Of a stretch of DNA of 36,126 bases, positions 1 to 9,478 are shown in pieces (position 1 is the first letter of the stretch; each line of letters begins with the position of its first letter). This stretch comes from Clostridiaceae bacterium (lineage in GTDB: Bacteria > Bacillota > Clostridia > Saccharofermentanales > DTU023). The stretch is from positions 1 through 36,126 of the forward strand of contig JAAZKT010000036.1 in NCBI GenBank assembly GCA_012799695.1, written 5' to 3'. The position numbers were made by a program, and so were the translations under genes. The notes under the pieces were generated by a model that ran no database searches, had not been told where the DNA came from, and saw only the letters and a list, made by a program, of their open reading frames with translations.

Positions 1-1094
1 CCAAGCGTGGTTGCAAGACCTGCAACGGTAGGTGCGTGTCAAGTTCGTGCGCAGTGATCGACGTTGTTCGTGCCGATCGCCGCGCGTATAAATTTCTGGA
101 AAATGTAGTTGTCTTCGTTCGTACATCGAGCCGATGAAAGTCCCGCGAACGCATCCGCGCCGTGCTTCGCCTTGATCTCCCCGAAACGGGTCGCGATCAA
201 GCTGATCGCCTCATTCCACGTCGCGGGGACGAACTTACCGTCTTTTTTGATAAGAGGCGTCGTCAGCCGCTCCTCCGAGCTGATGAAGTCGGTGTGAAAG
301 CGACCCTTCACGCAGAGTTGCGTGCCGTTGATCGGCGCATCCTCACACGGCGTGACCCCGACCACGCGATTATTCTCGACGTCGACATTGAGATCGAACG
401 TGCAACCCGTCCCGCAGAACGGACACGTCGTGCGGACTTTCTTCAACTCCCACGGGCGATACCCGGCAAGCTCTTTGTTGGTAAGCGCGCCTGTCGGGCA
501 AATGGCAATACACTGGCCGCACATACGACAGAAGTCACGCGAAATGGGACGGTCGCCGGCCGTCGTCACCGTCGAGGTGAAACCGCGCCCGACGTGCTCG
601 AACACGTTTGAAACCTGGATTTCGCGGCAAACACGGACGCACTTGCCACACTTGATGCATTTCGATTGATCTCGCACCATGATGGGATTTTGGTCATCAA
701 GCGGCATGTTCGGAGGGTCGTACGGATACGAAGGTGTCGAGACGCCATACTCATAACAGAGTTTCTGCAGATCACATGCCCCGACTTTCTCGCATGTCAG
801 ACAGTCCATCGGATGGTTGCTGATCAGAAGATTCAACAGTTCGCGGCGAATCTCTCGAAGCTGCGGCGTGTTCGTCCGTACGACCATACCGTCTTCCGCC
901 AACCGCGAACATGAGGCGACCGGCGTCCTGCGCCCCTCAATCTCCACAAGGCAGAGACGACACCCGCCATAAGGTGTCAGCTCGGGGCTGTAGCAGAGAT
1001 TTGGAATATTGATGCCGACGAGCTTGGCCGCTTCCAGCAAATTGATCGGCTTCTCAAGTTCGAGATGTTTTCCGTCAATCGTGATGCGAATCAT
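1..1094 (-). CDS. fdhA: Selenocysteine-containing formate dehydrogenase alpha subunit, 5' part (runs off the window)
   Basis: This is a molybdopterin-dependent oxidoreductase of the FdhF/FdhA family with a NuoG-like N-terminal extension. It oxidises formate to CO2 or, as part of a larger complex, does the reverse. The visible residues in order are: a [2Fe-2S] domain (C34, C45, C48, C62), a NuoG-type cluster (H94, C98, C101, C107), two ferredoxin clusters (C146/149/152/156 and C189/192/195/199), and the [4Fe-4S] of the Mo domain (C224, C227, C231, C261). After HCART the frame meets TGA at 39-41 and continues as HAPTVAGLATTL to the window edge. This matches the E. coli FdhF context CARV-U-HGPSVAGL, so TGA is read as selenocysteine 352. 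The start at 1094 has AAGGAGG seven bases upstream. The gene follows mobA-fdhD, whose product is expected to mature it. About half of the protein lies outside the window. Confidence 0.93.
10..26 (-). promoter_or_regulatory. Bacterial SECIS hairpin for the TGA at 39-41
   Basis: Read on the minus strand, 12 bases after the TGA, the sequence is GTTGCA-GGTCT-TGCAAC. It is a perfect 6-bp stem closing a GGUCU loop. The E. coli fdhF SECIS has the same apical GGUCU element at the same kind of distance, and that element binds SelB. Stem, loop and spacing all fit a functional selenocysteine insertion element. Confidence 0.85.
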
Positions 1095-1295
1095 GTGACC
1101 TCCTTGCGAACGTTCGCGTTCGCGATTTTTATCTTATCGTACAGCTTCATAAAATGTTACTCTTCAGACGCTATCTTTTATAATACACGACTGCTCGTCA
1201 AACCAGAACAGGTACAAAAATACCCGTACCTTTTCGTCTATATCCTGTCGCGATCGACGAATGCTGAACCGGAACCGCCTTGTCTGGCTTTCTCT

Positions 1296-2690
1296 CTATG
1301 TCATGAGGTTGTATCGCCGTCCGCGAGCGAAACAAATCAAAGTGATGCCCGCCTCGCAAGCCAGTTGAACAGCTGACGCCGTTGTCGCCGAACGCGACAT
1401 AACGATGGGGATGTTGGCACATATGATTTTCCGCATGATCGTCGTCGTCACGCGACAACTCATCGCCAATCCCTCGCGGGACAAGTCACGCCGTTCCAAA
1501 AGTGCTCGACCGATCAGCTTATCGAGACACGCGTGGCGCGACGTGTCCTCGCAGACATCTGTCATCTCACGGCTTTCAAGGTCGAACAGGATCATGCTGT
1601 GCGTCCCGCCCGTCTCGCGAAAGAGCGATGTTTTTTCATCGAGAAGGCTCATGATGTCTCCAACGACGTCAAGAGGGGAGAGCGGCGAATGCCATTCTCT
1701 GTCCAACTTATCCTTTCGGGGTAAAGGAAAGTAGAACGGCTCCTTCTGGACAAGTAAGATCGGTCCGTTGAGCTCAACATGCGCGTCGAATGCATCCGCC
1801 CTGCCCTCGATCAGCTCAACATGAAACGATGACACCTCACTCGCCCCTTCGATCAGCCCCTGTGTATACAGCCAGCCGATCGCGAGATCGTGCCATCGGT
1901 CGGGGAGTGCGTGGAGTTCTGTCATGGGCACCCCGTTGACGATCAGAGAAAGACATCCTTCACGGACAACGTAGTCTTCACCGTTCACTGCACCCGCCGC
2001 CTCGGTGACGCGTGCCATAGAAATGGGTTGTACATACTCCGAGCGAAGAGACTTGGACGGCACAGCACCTCCACGCACATCGATCACGTCTACAAAGTCG
2101 TTTATGTTGTAAAACATGCGTAACTCGGATGATATGGCGCGCGCTTCGTCTTCCTTGACCCAGATAAAAGGTCTGTTCCGACAGAAAGACTGTAGCGATC
2201 GTTCGCCATTTTCAAGAGATCTCGCCATTGCGTCCGTCAACGCGACATTGTAAAGCGCGTTGAGCGGTTCAAGACATCCGGTGTCGCGGCGCATCATGCA
2301 GCCGGCGACTGAGTTGGCAGCGGCGCTCTCGAGTTTGCGTTTCATGAGGTTAATGTAATTAGGCTCAGGGTACGGCATATCACAGCCGATCACGTAGACG
2401 AAAAGGCTTTTCGCCTGAAGCAAACCGGCGTGAATGCCAGCCATGGGACCGCATCCGGGGAACACGTCTGATACAACTCGGACCTTTTTGTCACGATAAA
2501 GCTGCGGTCGGTCGGTGACGATGACAATGTCGTCGAACAGTTCACGGAACAGCTCGACCGTCCGCTCAATTAGCGGACGACCGTCAAACGACAGCGTTTG
2601 CTTGTCGAATCCCATACGACGACTCGCCCCGCCCGCGAGAATCACCGCCGTGGAAAACATGGGCGCTTCATTTATTGTATGACATGGCAT
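1296..2690 (-). CDS. MobA-FdhD fusion: molybdenum cofactor guanylyltransferase joined to formate dehydrogenase accessory protein
   Basis: The N-terminal half is MobA, which transfers GMP to molybdopterin. It has the signature LAGGASRRMGFDK, then GPMAGIHAGL and GCDMPY. The C-terminal half is FdhD, which passes sulfur from IscS to the Mo/W cofactor of formate dehydrogenases. Its marks are GGTHSM, CEDTSRHACLDKLIG and the glycine-rich end. FdhD of E. coli uses a CxxC pair (GCGVCG), but no cysteine pair is visible in the matching stretch here. The chosen ATG at 2688-2690 has GGAG eight bases upstream. Alternatives are TTG at 2771, which would overlap the preceding gene, and ATG at 2660 just before the MobA fold. 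It sits 67 bases behind the ABC exporter and about 200 bases ahead of the formate dehydrogenase, so it plausibly serves that enzyme. Confidence 0.88.
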   Translation of the reverse strand: MPCHTINEAPMFSTAVILAGGASRRMGFDKQTLSFDGRPLIERTVELFRELFDDIVIVTDRPQLYRDKKVRVVSDVFPGCGPMAGIHAGLLQAKSLFVYVIGCDMPYPEPNYINLMKRKLESAAANSVAGCMMRRDTGCLEPLNALYNVALTDAMARSLENGERSLQSFCRNRPFIWVKEDEARAISSELRMFYNINDFVDVIDVRGGAVPSKSLRSEYVQPISMARVTEAAGAVNGEDYVVREGCLSLIVNGVPMTELHALPDRWHDLAIGWLYTQGLIEGASEVSSFHVELIEGRADAFDAHVELNGPILLVQKEPFYFPLPRKDKLDREWHSPLSPLDVVGDIMSLLDEKTSLFRETGGTHSMILFDLESREMTDVCEDTSRHACLDKLIGRALLERRDLSREGLAMSCRVTTTIMRKIICANIPIVMSRSATTASAVQLACEAGITLICFARGRRYNLMT

Positions 2691-2757
2691 GTCGCATACT
2701 CCGTTTTTGTCATTTAAAACGTCAGATTTCTTCAACAAAGATAACTCCAATAAAATG

Positions 2758-4686
2758 CTACTCGAGTTCAAAAGCCCCTATGTGCAGCCGATAGTACTGC
2801 CCGCCCTCTTCAATGAGCTGCTCGTGTGTGCCGCGCTCAATGATGCACCCATCCTCCATGACCATGATGACATCGGCATCCCGAACAGTTGATAAACGGT
2901 GAGCGATGGCGAAGTTCGTCCTCCCGTGCATCAGCGCATCCATCCCTTGTTGAACAATCGATTCCGTCCGCGTGTCGATCGATGATGTCGCTTCATCGAG
3001 AATCATGACGGGCGGGTCGAGCACGGCGGCACGTGCAATCGCGATCAACTGCCTCTGACCTTGTGACAGACCGCTTCCGTCTCCCTCCAGCATCGTGTTG
3101 TAGCCGTGCGGCAGCATACGGATAAATCCGTCGGCATTGACGAGTTTCGCCGCCCTGATACATTCTTCATCCGTCGCATCAAGTTTCCCGTAGCGAATGT
3201 TATCCATGACAGTCCCGGTAAAAAGATGAATCTCCTGTAGAACGACACCGAGAGATTTTCGAAGATCAGCCTTTTTAATCTCTCTGATGTCGATGCCGTC
3301 GTAATGAATGGCCCCCTCGTCAATATCGTAAAAACGATTGAGCAAGTTCGTGATGGTCGTCTTGCCGGCGCCTGTCGCCCCGACAAGTGCCACTTTTTGC
3401 CCGGGTTTCGCATAGAGGTTAATGTCCCGCAGAACCGGTTTCCCCTGAACGTACGAGAAATTCACGTCATAAAAGCGAATGTCACCCTTGAGCTCCGTAT
3501 AAGTAAACGATCCGTCCTCTTGCGGTATTTTCCATGCCCAAACATCGGTACGATCGCAACACTCCGTGAGTTCGCCGTTCTCTTTCGTGGCGTACACGAG
3601 CGTAACGACACCGGTATCGTGCTCGCTCTCCTCACCCATCACTTCGAAAATGCGCGACGCACCTGCAAGCGCTTGGACGACCGTATTGAACTGCATCGAA
3701 ATCTGCCCGATCGGATTGACAAAGCTGCGCGACAGCGTGATGAACGAGATAATCGTACCGACCGTCATCGCCTCAGAACCCGTCAGACGCCAGTTCGGAA
3801 TGCCGAGGATACCGATCGCGCCACCGAGAATACCAATAAGCACATACAGAAGGAAGCCCATGCTGACGACGACCGGCATCGTGATCATCCCGTATTTGAG
3901 CGCTTGACTTGCGTTGTTAAAGAGCTCTTTCGTCCTTTCTCCAAAAGCTTGGATCGCTTTATTCTCGTAATTGAAAACCTTTACGACTTTCTGACCCTCG
4001 ATCATTTCCTCCACGTACGCATTTACATCGCCCATCGCGATTTGCTGACTCATAAAATACTTGGCACTCCGCCGCACAATCGCCTTGACGAGAACAAACA
4101 GCAAAACTGAAAACAACACGACAAACAGGGTCAAGCTGAGACTGAGATACATCATGGCGCCGAATGCCGCTAAGGTCGACAAGAGCGACGAAACCATCGA
4201 GGGGAAACTTTGCGAAATCGCGGCGCGTAACGTGTCGACGTCACTCGTGAAACGGCTCATGATGTCGCCGTGTGCATGTGTATCGAAATAGCGCACCGGC
4301 AACGTCTGAACGTGAGCGAAGAGGTTGTCGCGGATATTTCTCACGGTACTCTGCTCGACGGTCACCATGATGCGGTTATACACCCAAATTGTGAGAATAC
4401 CGATGCCGTATACGATTGACATAGCCACCACGATACGAATAATTCCCGAAAAATCACGACTCCCCTGCGCGATCATGGGCATAATTTCATCGTCAATCAA
4501 GGCACGCAGGAATAGAGACGTCGAGGCACGCGAGAGGGCGCTCAGTAGAATGCACAATAAAACAAGGACGAGTTTAAACCTGTGTGCACCCATTTGAGAC
4601 AGTAGTCGTCCGAACGTCCCGGGATTTATGTTGCGCTTTCCATGACCGCGATGATCTGTACGTTTGTCAGAAGGCTTATGAGGCAT
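2758..4686 (-). CDS. ABC exporter half-transporter with consensus ATP site (TM288/BmrD-like)
   Basis: This is a 642-residue type I ABC exporter half with an N-terminal six-helix membrane domain and a C-terminal ATPase. Walker A is GATGAGKT (436-443), the signature is LSQGQ (540-544), Walker B ends ILDE with catalytic Glu565, and the switch histidine is His596. An extra stretch of about 35 residues sits between membrane domain and ATPase (around 355-395), as in the longer subunit of BmrCD-type pairs. The start at 4686 is preceded by GGGGAGGTG and overlaps the stop of the partner gene by 11 bases. An in-frame upstream extension would overlap it by 110 bases and is unlikely. LSQGQ together with an intact Glu is the pattern of TM288. 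The family exports drugs or lipids, and the substrate is not predictable here. Confidence 0.9.
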   Translation of the reverse strand: MPHKPSDKRTDHRGHGKRNINPGTFGRLLSQMGAHRFKLVLVLLCILLSALSRASTSLFLRALIDDEIMPMIAQGSRDFSGIIRIVVAMSIVYGIGILTIWVYNRIMVTVEQSTVRNIRDNLFAHVQTLPVRYFDTHAHGDIMSRFTSDVDTLRAAISQSFPSMVSSLLSTLAAFGAMMYLSLSLTLFVVLFSVLLFVLVKAIVRRSAKYFMSQQIAMGDVNAYVEEMIEGQKVVKVFNYENKAIQAFGERTKELFNNASQALKYGMITMPVVVSMGFLLYVLIGILGGAIGILGIPNWRLTGSEAMTVGTIISFITLSRSFVNPIGQISMQFNTVVQALAGASRIFEVMGEESEHDTGVVTLVYATKENGELTECCDRTDVWAWKIPQEDGSFTYTELKGDIRFYDVNFSYVQGKPVLRDINLYAKPGQKVALVGATGAGKTTITNLLNRFYDIDEGAIHYDGIDIREIKKADLRKSLGVVLQEIHLFTGTVMDNIRYGKLDATDEECIRAAKLVNADGFIRMLPHGYNTMLEGDGSGLSQGQRQLIAIARAAVLDPPVMILDEATSSIDTRTESIVQQGMDALMHGRTNFAIAHRLSTVRDADVIMVMEDGCIIERGTHEQLIEEGGQYYRLHIGAFELE

Positions 4687-6430
4687 TGAGAACACCTCCC
4701 CTATTCTGAGATTCATAGACTTCGCGGTAAATCTCCGAACGATCAAGTAATTCTTCGTGCTTCCCGCAGTCGTGCACTCTGCCATCGTCCATCACGATAA
4801 TCATGTCGGCATCTCGAACGGAGGCGACACGCTGCGAAATGATCAAAATCGTCGTATTGGGAATACCATCGCGCAACCCTTCGCGAATGAGACGGTCCGT
4901 CTTCGTATCGACGGCACTCGTCGAGTCGTCAAAAATAAGGATTTTCGGGTTCTTTAGAAGAGACCGGGCAATACAGAGTCGTTGTCGCTGACCTCCCGAC
5001 AAGTTTGCGCCCCCACGCTCAACGTGCGAGTCATACCCGTCAGGCATCGCCTGTACAAAATCATCGGCTTGCGCCAATTGACACGCGCGTATCATCTCCT
5101 CATCCGTTGCAGATTCATCGCCCCATCGGAGATTGTCCTTCACCGACCCCGTGAAGAGTTGATTTCTCTGAAGAACAATGGAAACTTGGTCGCGCAGAGA
5201 AGCCAAATCATAGTCACGCACATCAATGCCCCCGACAAGCACGCGACCCTCTACCACATCGTAGAGACGCGGAATGAGCTGTATGAGCGTCGATTTCGAT
5301 GAGCCGGTACCACCAAGAATGCCGACTTTCGCCCCAGATGGTATGGAAAGATTGATATCGCAGAGAACCGGCTTTTCCGCTTCGGCCGAATAAGTAAATT
5401 TGACGTCTTCGAAAATGATCGAGCCGTCAGGCACTTCATACACGGGATCGTGACCATTATGCAAATCGCTCGTTTCATCGAGCACCTCGACAATGCGCTC
5501 GACCGACGCACGAGATACGAGGAAAAAAATGAAAATATTCGACAGCATCATGAGACTCACCAGAATTTGCATCGTGTAGGTAACAAGGCTCGTGAGCTGC
5601 CCCGTTGTCAGACCGAGGGCGGGATTGTTGCCAGAAGCGACGATTTCGTTCGCACCAAACCAAGCGATCAGCGTCGTGCTCAAAAAGACGCAGAAATTCA
5701 TTAGCGGGGAGATGCGCGCGATCCGGATTCCCGCCGTCGTGAAGTCTTCATAAATGAGCTTCGACACCGCCGCGAAGTTACGTTTCTCATGCGATTCGCG
5801 TGTGTAGTTTTTCACCACGCGAATGGCAAATAAATTCTCTTGGACAATTCTGTTCATCTTGTCATAGCGTTTAAAGACACGTACGAAAACAGGATAAACA
5901 TGTCGAATCGATAAGTAGAGACCGAGTCCAAGAATCACCGTGGTGCCAAGAAAGACGAGCGAGAGACGAACGCTCGTTCTGAACGAGAAATAAAGCGCAA
6001 AGACGAGCATCACGGGAGAACGCGCCCCGATCCGTGTAGTCATCTGGAACGCGTGTTGCACATTCGAGACATCCGTAGTCAATCGAGTGATAAGACTCGA
6101 CGTGGAGAATTTGTCTATGTTGCCGAAAGAAAATGTCTGTGTCGTACGAAAAATATCGTTTCGGAGGTTTCTTGCGAAGCCGGCAGATGCAATCGCCGTG
6201 CTTTTTCCTGCCAAGAAACCGAGCGCCATGGACGTAACGGCGCTGAGAACAAGGAGCAGACCGTACTTCAAAACGGCGTTCATGTCCTGTCGACCGATCC
6301 CGTAATCGATCAGGTATGCCATAAATGTCGGCACAATGATGTCAAGTGATGATTCAAGCCCCGAAAGCAATGGCGAGAGAAGGGCGTGCTTTTTATACTC
6401 TCGCAAGCTCCTTAAAAGTCTACGTCTCAT
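4676..6430 (-). CDS. ABC exporter half-transporter with degenerate ATP site residues (TM287/BmrC-like)
   Basis: This is a 584-residue type I ABC exporter half and the partner of the following gene. Walker A is GGTGSSKS (373-380), the signature is the consensus LSGGQ (477-481), Walker B ends FDD so the catalytic Glu is Asp502, and the switch His is Gln533 (ISQR). The same two replacements are known in TM287, whose C terminus (REIYESQ) also resembles REVYESQ here. In such pairs one of the two ATP sites hydrolyses slowly or not at all. AAGGA lies eight bases before the ATG. The gene begins 24 bases after trkH ends, which suggests cotranscription with the potassium genes. Confidence 0.9.
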   Translation of the reverse strand: MRRRLLRSLREYKKHALLSPLLSGLESSLDIIVPTFMAYLIDYGIGRQDMNAVLKYGLLLVLSAVTSMALGFLAGKSTAIASAGFARNLRNDIFRTTQTFSFGNIDKFSTSSLITRLTTDVSNVQHAFQMTTRIGARSPVMLVFALYFSFRTSVRLSLVFLGTTVILGLGLYLSIRHVYPVFVRVFKRYDKMNRIVQENLFAIRVVKNYTRESHEKRNFAAVSKLIYEDFTTAGIRIARISPLMNFCVFLSTTLIAWFGANEIVASGNNPALGLTTGQLTSLVTYTMQILVSLMMLSNIFIFFLVSRASVERIVEVLDETSDLHNGHDPVYEVPDGSIIFEDVKFTYSAEAEKPVLCDINLSIPSGAKVGILGGTGSSKSTLIQLIPRLYDVVEGRVLVGGIDVRDYDLASLRDQVSIVLQRNQLFTGSVKDNLRWGDESATDEEMIRACQLAQADDFVQAMPDGYDSHVERGGANLSGGQRQRLCIARSLLKNPKILIFDDSTSAVDTKTDRLIREGLRDGIPNTTILIISQRVASVRDADMIIVMDDGRVHDCGKHEELLDRSEIYREVYESQNRGGVLNAS

Positions 6431-6454
6431 GTGATCAATCCTTACTATCGTATT

Positions 6455-7903
6455 CTACACTTTTCGCCACGTACTCGGTGAGAACAAGACGATCATTGGC
6501 AAGATCTCGAGACGCCCCGTGATCATGCCGAACGAGAGCATAACTTTTGAAAACGGCGAGAAGAAAGAGTAATTGTGCGCGGGACCGACAAGCCCAAGCC
6601 CCGGACCGATGTTGTTAAAAGTCGCCGCGACGGCACTGAACGCCGATTCGAAGTCGTTAAGATCGACGGCTACGACAAGCGTAAGCGCCGTAAAAAGAGA
6701 GGCGTATAGAATCAGATAATTTGAGATTTGTTGGAGTATCGGTTTGGAAAGCTGTTTACCTTCGAAGCGGAGCGGCAATACACGGTTCGGATTGATGCTG
6801 CGGCGAATCTCCCGAATAAACGTTTTGCAGTAAATAGCTACGCGGCTAACTTTGAGACCGCCGGCCGTCGAACCGGCCATACTGCCGACAAACATCAATA
6901 ATAGGAGAATGAGCCGCGAGAAAAGCGGCCAATGCTTAAAGTCGACCGTCGCATAGCCCGTCGTCGTAACAATGGAGGAAACAGTAAAAAAGACGTTGCG
7001 CAACAGCGTCCCGACGCTCTCGTAAACATTCCTGAGATTTATGCTAATTGCCATAATGGCAATGACGACGATGGCAATATACCATCGCAACTCCTCGCTC
7101 TTTGCGGCCTGCTTGGCGCGCTTGCTAAGAATGAGGTAATAAAGCGTAAAGTTCGTTCCGAATACCAGCATGGCAATTCCAAGAACGATTTCAATGTACA
7201 CGCTGTCGTATGCCGCAACGGACAATGCCTTAGAGCTGAACCCTCCCGTTCCGGCAGCGCCGAACGCGTGGATAAAAGAATCGAAGAGGGGCATGCCGCC
7301 TAGCACCAATAGGACGACGAGTACAAGCGTCATCACGATGTAAATCACGTAAAGTATCTGAGCCGTGGTTTGGACTCTGCTGCGCAACTTCCCGAACGTA
7401 GGTCCAGGCATCTCGGCGCGCATCACGAAGACTTCCTTCGATTCCGTGCGCGGCATCACGGCGAGCGCAAATACGAGAATCCCCATGCCGCCGATTACGT
7501 GCGTGAAAGAACGCCAAAACAAAAGTGAATGCGGTAGTGCTTCGACATCCGTCAGAATCGAAGCTCCTGTCGTTGAAAACCCACTCGCTGTCTCAAACAA
7601 AGCATCGTAAAACTTTGGAATCCACCCACTGATGACAAAGGGCATCGCCCCCGACAGCGACAATATAATCCAAGTCAGCGCAACGATGACGAAGCCTTCT
7701 TTCATGTAGTAGGTCATGTCTTCCGGGCGGCGAAACGAAAGTCCCCATCCGACAAACGCTGTTCCCGCCATCGTTGCGAGAAAGGGATAAACCCCCACCC
7801 AACCCTCGCGATAAATCAACGCTACAATCAGTGAAGGAATCATTAAGACGGCAGTCACAACCATAATCCGCCCGACGACGTATAAAATCACTCTTCGGTT
7901 CAT
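6455..7903 (-). CDS. trkH: Trk potassium uptake system membrane subunit
   Basis: This 482-residue protein is the K+-translocating subunit of a Trk/Ktr system. The fourfold repeated pore loops are visible as SGFSTTGAS, GTGGFSSK, TTTGYATVDF and FNNIGPGLG, each with the selectivity-filter glycine. The rest is strongly hydrophobic with about ten membrane segments. The length matches TrkH. Its ATG overlaps the stop of trkA in ATGA, a sign of translational coupling between channel and gating subunit. No unusual residue was noticed. Confidence 0.95.
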   Translation of the reverse strand: MNRRVILYVVGRIMVVTAVLMIPSLIVALIYREGWVGVYPFLATMAGTAFVGWGLSFRRPEDMTYYMKEGFVIVALTWIILSLSGAMPFVISGWIPKFYDALFETASGFSTTGASILTDVEALPHSLLFWRSFTHVIGGMGILVFALAVMPRTESKEVFVMRAEMPGPTFGKLRSRVQTTAQILYVIYIVMTLVLVVLLVLGGMPLFDSFIHAFGAAGTGGFSSKALSVAAYDSVYIEIVLGIAMLVFGTNFTLYYLILSKRAKQAAKSEELRWYIAIVVIAIMAISINLRNVYESVGTLLRNVFFTVSSIVTTTGYATVDFKHWPLFSRLILLLLMFVGSMAGSTAGGLKVSRVAIYCKTFIREIRRSINPNRVLPLRFEGKQLSKPILQQISNYLILYASLFTALTLVVAVDLNDFESAFSAVAATFNNIGPGLGLVGPAHNYSFFSPFSKVMLSFGMITGRLEILPMIVLFSPSTWRKV

Positions 7904-9270
7904 TTTGCCGCACGCCCGTTTGTCAAAATGTCATTCACATCATCAAAGCGCGGATGTGTCGAGAAAATCACAATCTCATCGCCTAGTTGAATGCATGTGT
8001 CGCCTCGAGGATAAATGATTTCATCGCCACGTGCGATACACGCGATCAGCAATCCAGGTTTGGTATCGAGATCGACGAGTGGAATATCGCTCACTTGGTT
8101 GCCTTCGGCGACACGGAATTGGAGAATCTCAACCCTACCATCGGCTAGACTGTAAAATGCTTCAAGATTCGAGCCTTCGCTGTTCGCCATCGAGCGAACA
8201 AGGCGTACAATTTGGTTCGCAATGATGCGATAAGGTGTCAAGATAGATTTGAGGCCGGTATCCTTCAAAACCGTCAAGAGGTCCGTTCGATTGACTTTCG
8301 TCACCGTCTTTCTCACGCCTATATGTGCCGCGTAAAGATTGATCAGGATGTTCTCTTCATCGACACCGGTCACCGCAATGACGGCATCGTAATTCTCTGC
8401 GTTTTCCTCATGCAAAACGGATTGACTCGTTCCGTCGTTCAAGATAACTTCCACGCGTGGAAAATCGCTCGCAAGCTGCACCGCGATATCCTCATCGACT
8501 TCAATAACCTTGCTACGAATGTGATATTGCTCCAAACGCGGCAAGAGATATCGAGTGATGCGTCCGCCACCGATGATGAGCGCCGATTTAATGCGTCTGT
8601 TTCCCTCGCTCCCTAAAGACATAAAATGGAGAATCTCTGAATCACGCCCCGTCACATACATGCGATCACCGGCTTCCATCGTCGTCGAACCGTGCGGAAT
8701 AATGATCTCCTCATCGCGAATGATCATGCAGATAAGAACATCACCGTGTTTCCTTCCCACTTCACGCAACTGCAGACCTATAAGCTCAGAGTCCTCTGGC
8801 AGGACGTATTCGACAATATTAATGAGCCCATTTGCAAAAGATTCTACGGAAAGTGACTCCGGGAAACGCATGCCACGCATCACTTCCCGTGCCGCCTCCA
8901 GCTCGGGATTGATCATGACAGAGATGCCGAGCGATTCGCGAAGAAAAGCCATCTGCCCGGAGTATTCGGGACTGCGAACGCGGGCGATCACATAGCGTGC
9001 ACCGATGTTTTTTGCCGTGATTGCCGCAATGAGATTTGTTTCATCATCTGGCGTGACAGCGATGAAGATGTCACATCCAGGAACATCCGCTTCGCGCTGT
9101 ACGATTGCCAACGAACCGGAGCCGTGAACGCCCGTAATATCGTACATACCGATCATGTGGTCAAGGCGCTTCTCATTCAATTCAATCAGCGTGATCTCAT
9201 GGTCCTCGAAACAGAGTTCCCGACAGAGAACCTCTCCAACCTTACCTGCGCCTGCGATGACTATTTTCAT
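7900..9270 (-). CDS. trkA: Trk potassium uptake system NAD-binding regulatory subunit
   Basis: This 456-residue cytoplasmic protein gates TrkH through nucleotide binding. It has two RCK units in tandem. Each has a Rossmann fold (IAGAGKVGE near residue 4 and IIGGGRIT near 230) followed by a TrkA-C domain, the usual full-length TrkA layout. GGAG lies ten bases before the ATG. It is the first gene of the row trkA-trkH-ABC-ABC-mobA/fdhD-fdhA. About 200 bases separate it from kdgK, so a promoter should lie in that gap, although I see no convincing -35/-10 pair. Confidence 0.95.
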   Translation of the reverse strand: MKIVIAGAGKVGEVLCRELCFEDHEITLIELNEKRLDHMIGMYDITGVHGSGSLAIVQREADVPGCDIFIAVTPDDETNLIAAITAKNIGARYVIARVRSPEYSGQMAFLRESLGISVMINPELEAAREVMRGMRFPESLSVESFANGLINIVEYVLPEDSELIGLQLREVGRKHGDVLICMIIRDEEIIIPHGSTTMEAGDRMYVTGRDSEILHFMSLGSEGNRRIKSALIIGGGRITRYLLPRLEQYHIRSKVIEVDEDIAVQLASDFPRVEVILNDGTSQSVLHEENAENYDAVIAVTGVDEENILINLYAAHIGVRKTVTKVNRTDLLTVLKDTGLKSILTPYRIIANQIVRLVRSMANSEGSNLEAFYSLADGRVEILQFRVAEGNQVSDIPLVDLDTKPGLLIACIARGDEIIYPRGDTCIQLGDEIVIFSTHPRFDDVNDILTNGRAAK

Positions 9271-9414
9271 AATGCTGCTACTCCGTGTACTGCGTACAAT
9301 CTCTTGCTTACGCTCAATAATACAAAAAGTCTAGCCGTTCGCTAAAATGATTGCAAGAAAATCAACGTAAGTACGGCTGGTCCCTGTGATAAACTTCGTG
9401 ATTCGGAACATAAA

Positions 9415-9449
9415 CACGGGTCAACAGAAAAACCTCCCGCCGACCCGTG
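9415..9449 (-). terminator. Possible stem-loop after kdgK
   Basis: CACGGGTC and GACCCGTG form an 8-bp stem with a 19-base loop in the gap between kdgK and trkA. On the minus strand it is followed by TTTATG only, so the U-tract is poor. It could be a weak terminator of the long catabolic operon. Confidence 0.35.
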
Positions 9450-9478
9450 CGTATCGTTTAAAGACGAGCGATGGAACG

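Noticed and set aside
39-41. Apparent premature stop making the formate dehydrogenase a pseudogene
   Set aside because: The TGA sits at the known selenocysteine site, homology continues after it, and a SECIS hairpin follows.
3304-4110. 268-codon plus-strand frame within the ABC exporter gene
   Set aside because: It is an antisense shadow of a clear exporter gene with no recognisable motif.
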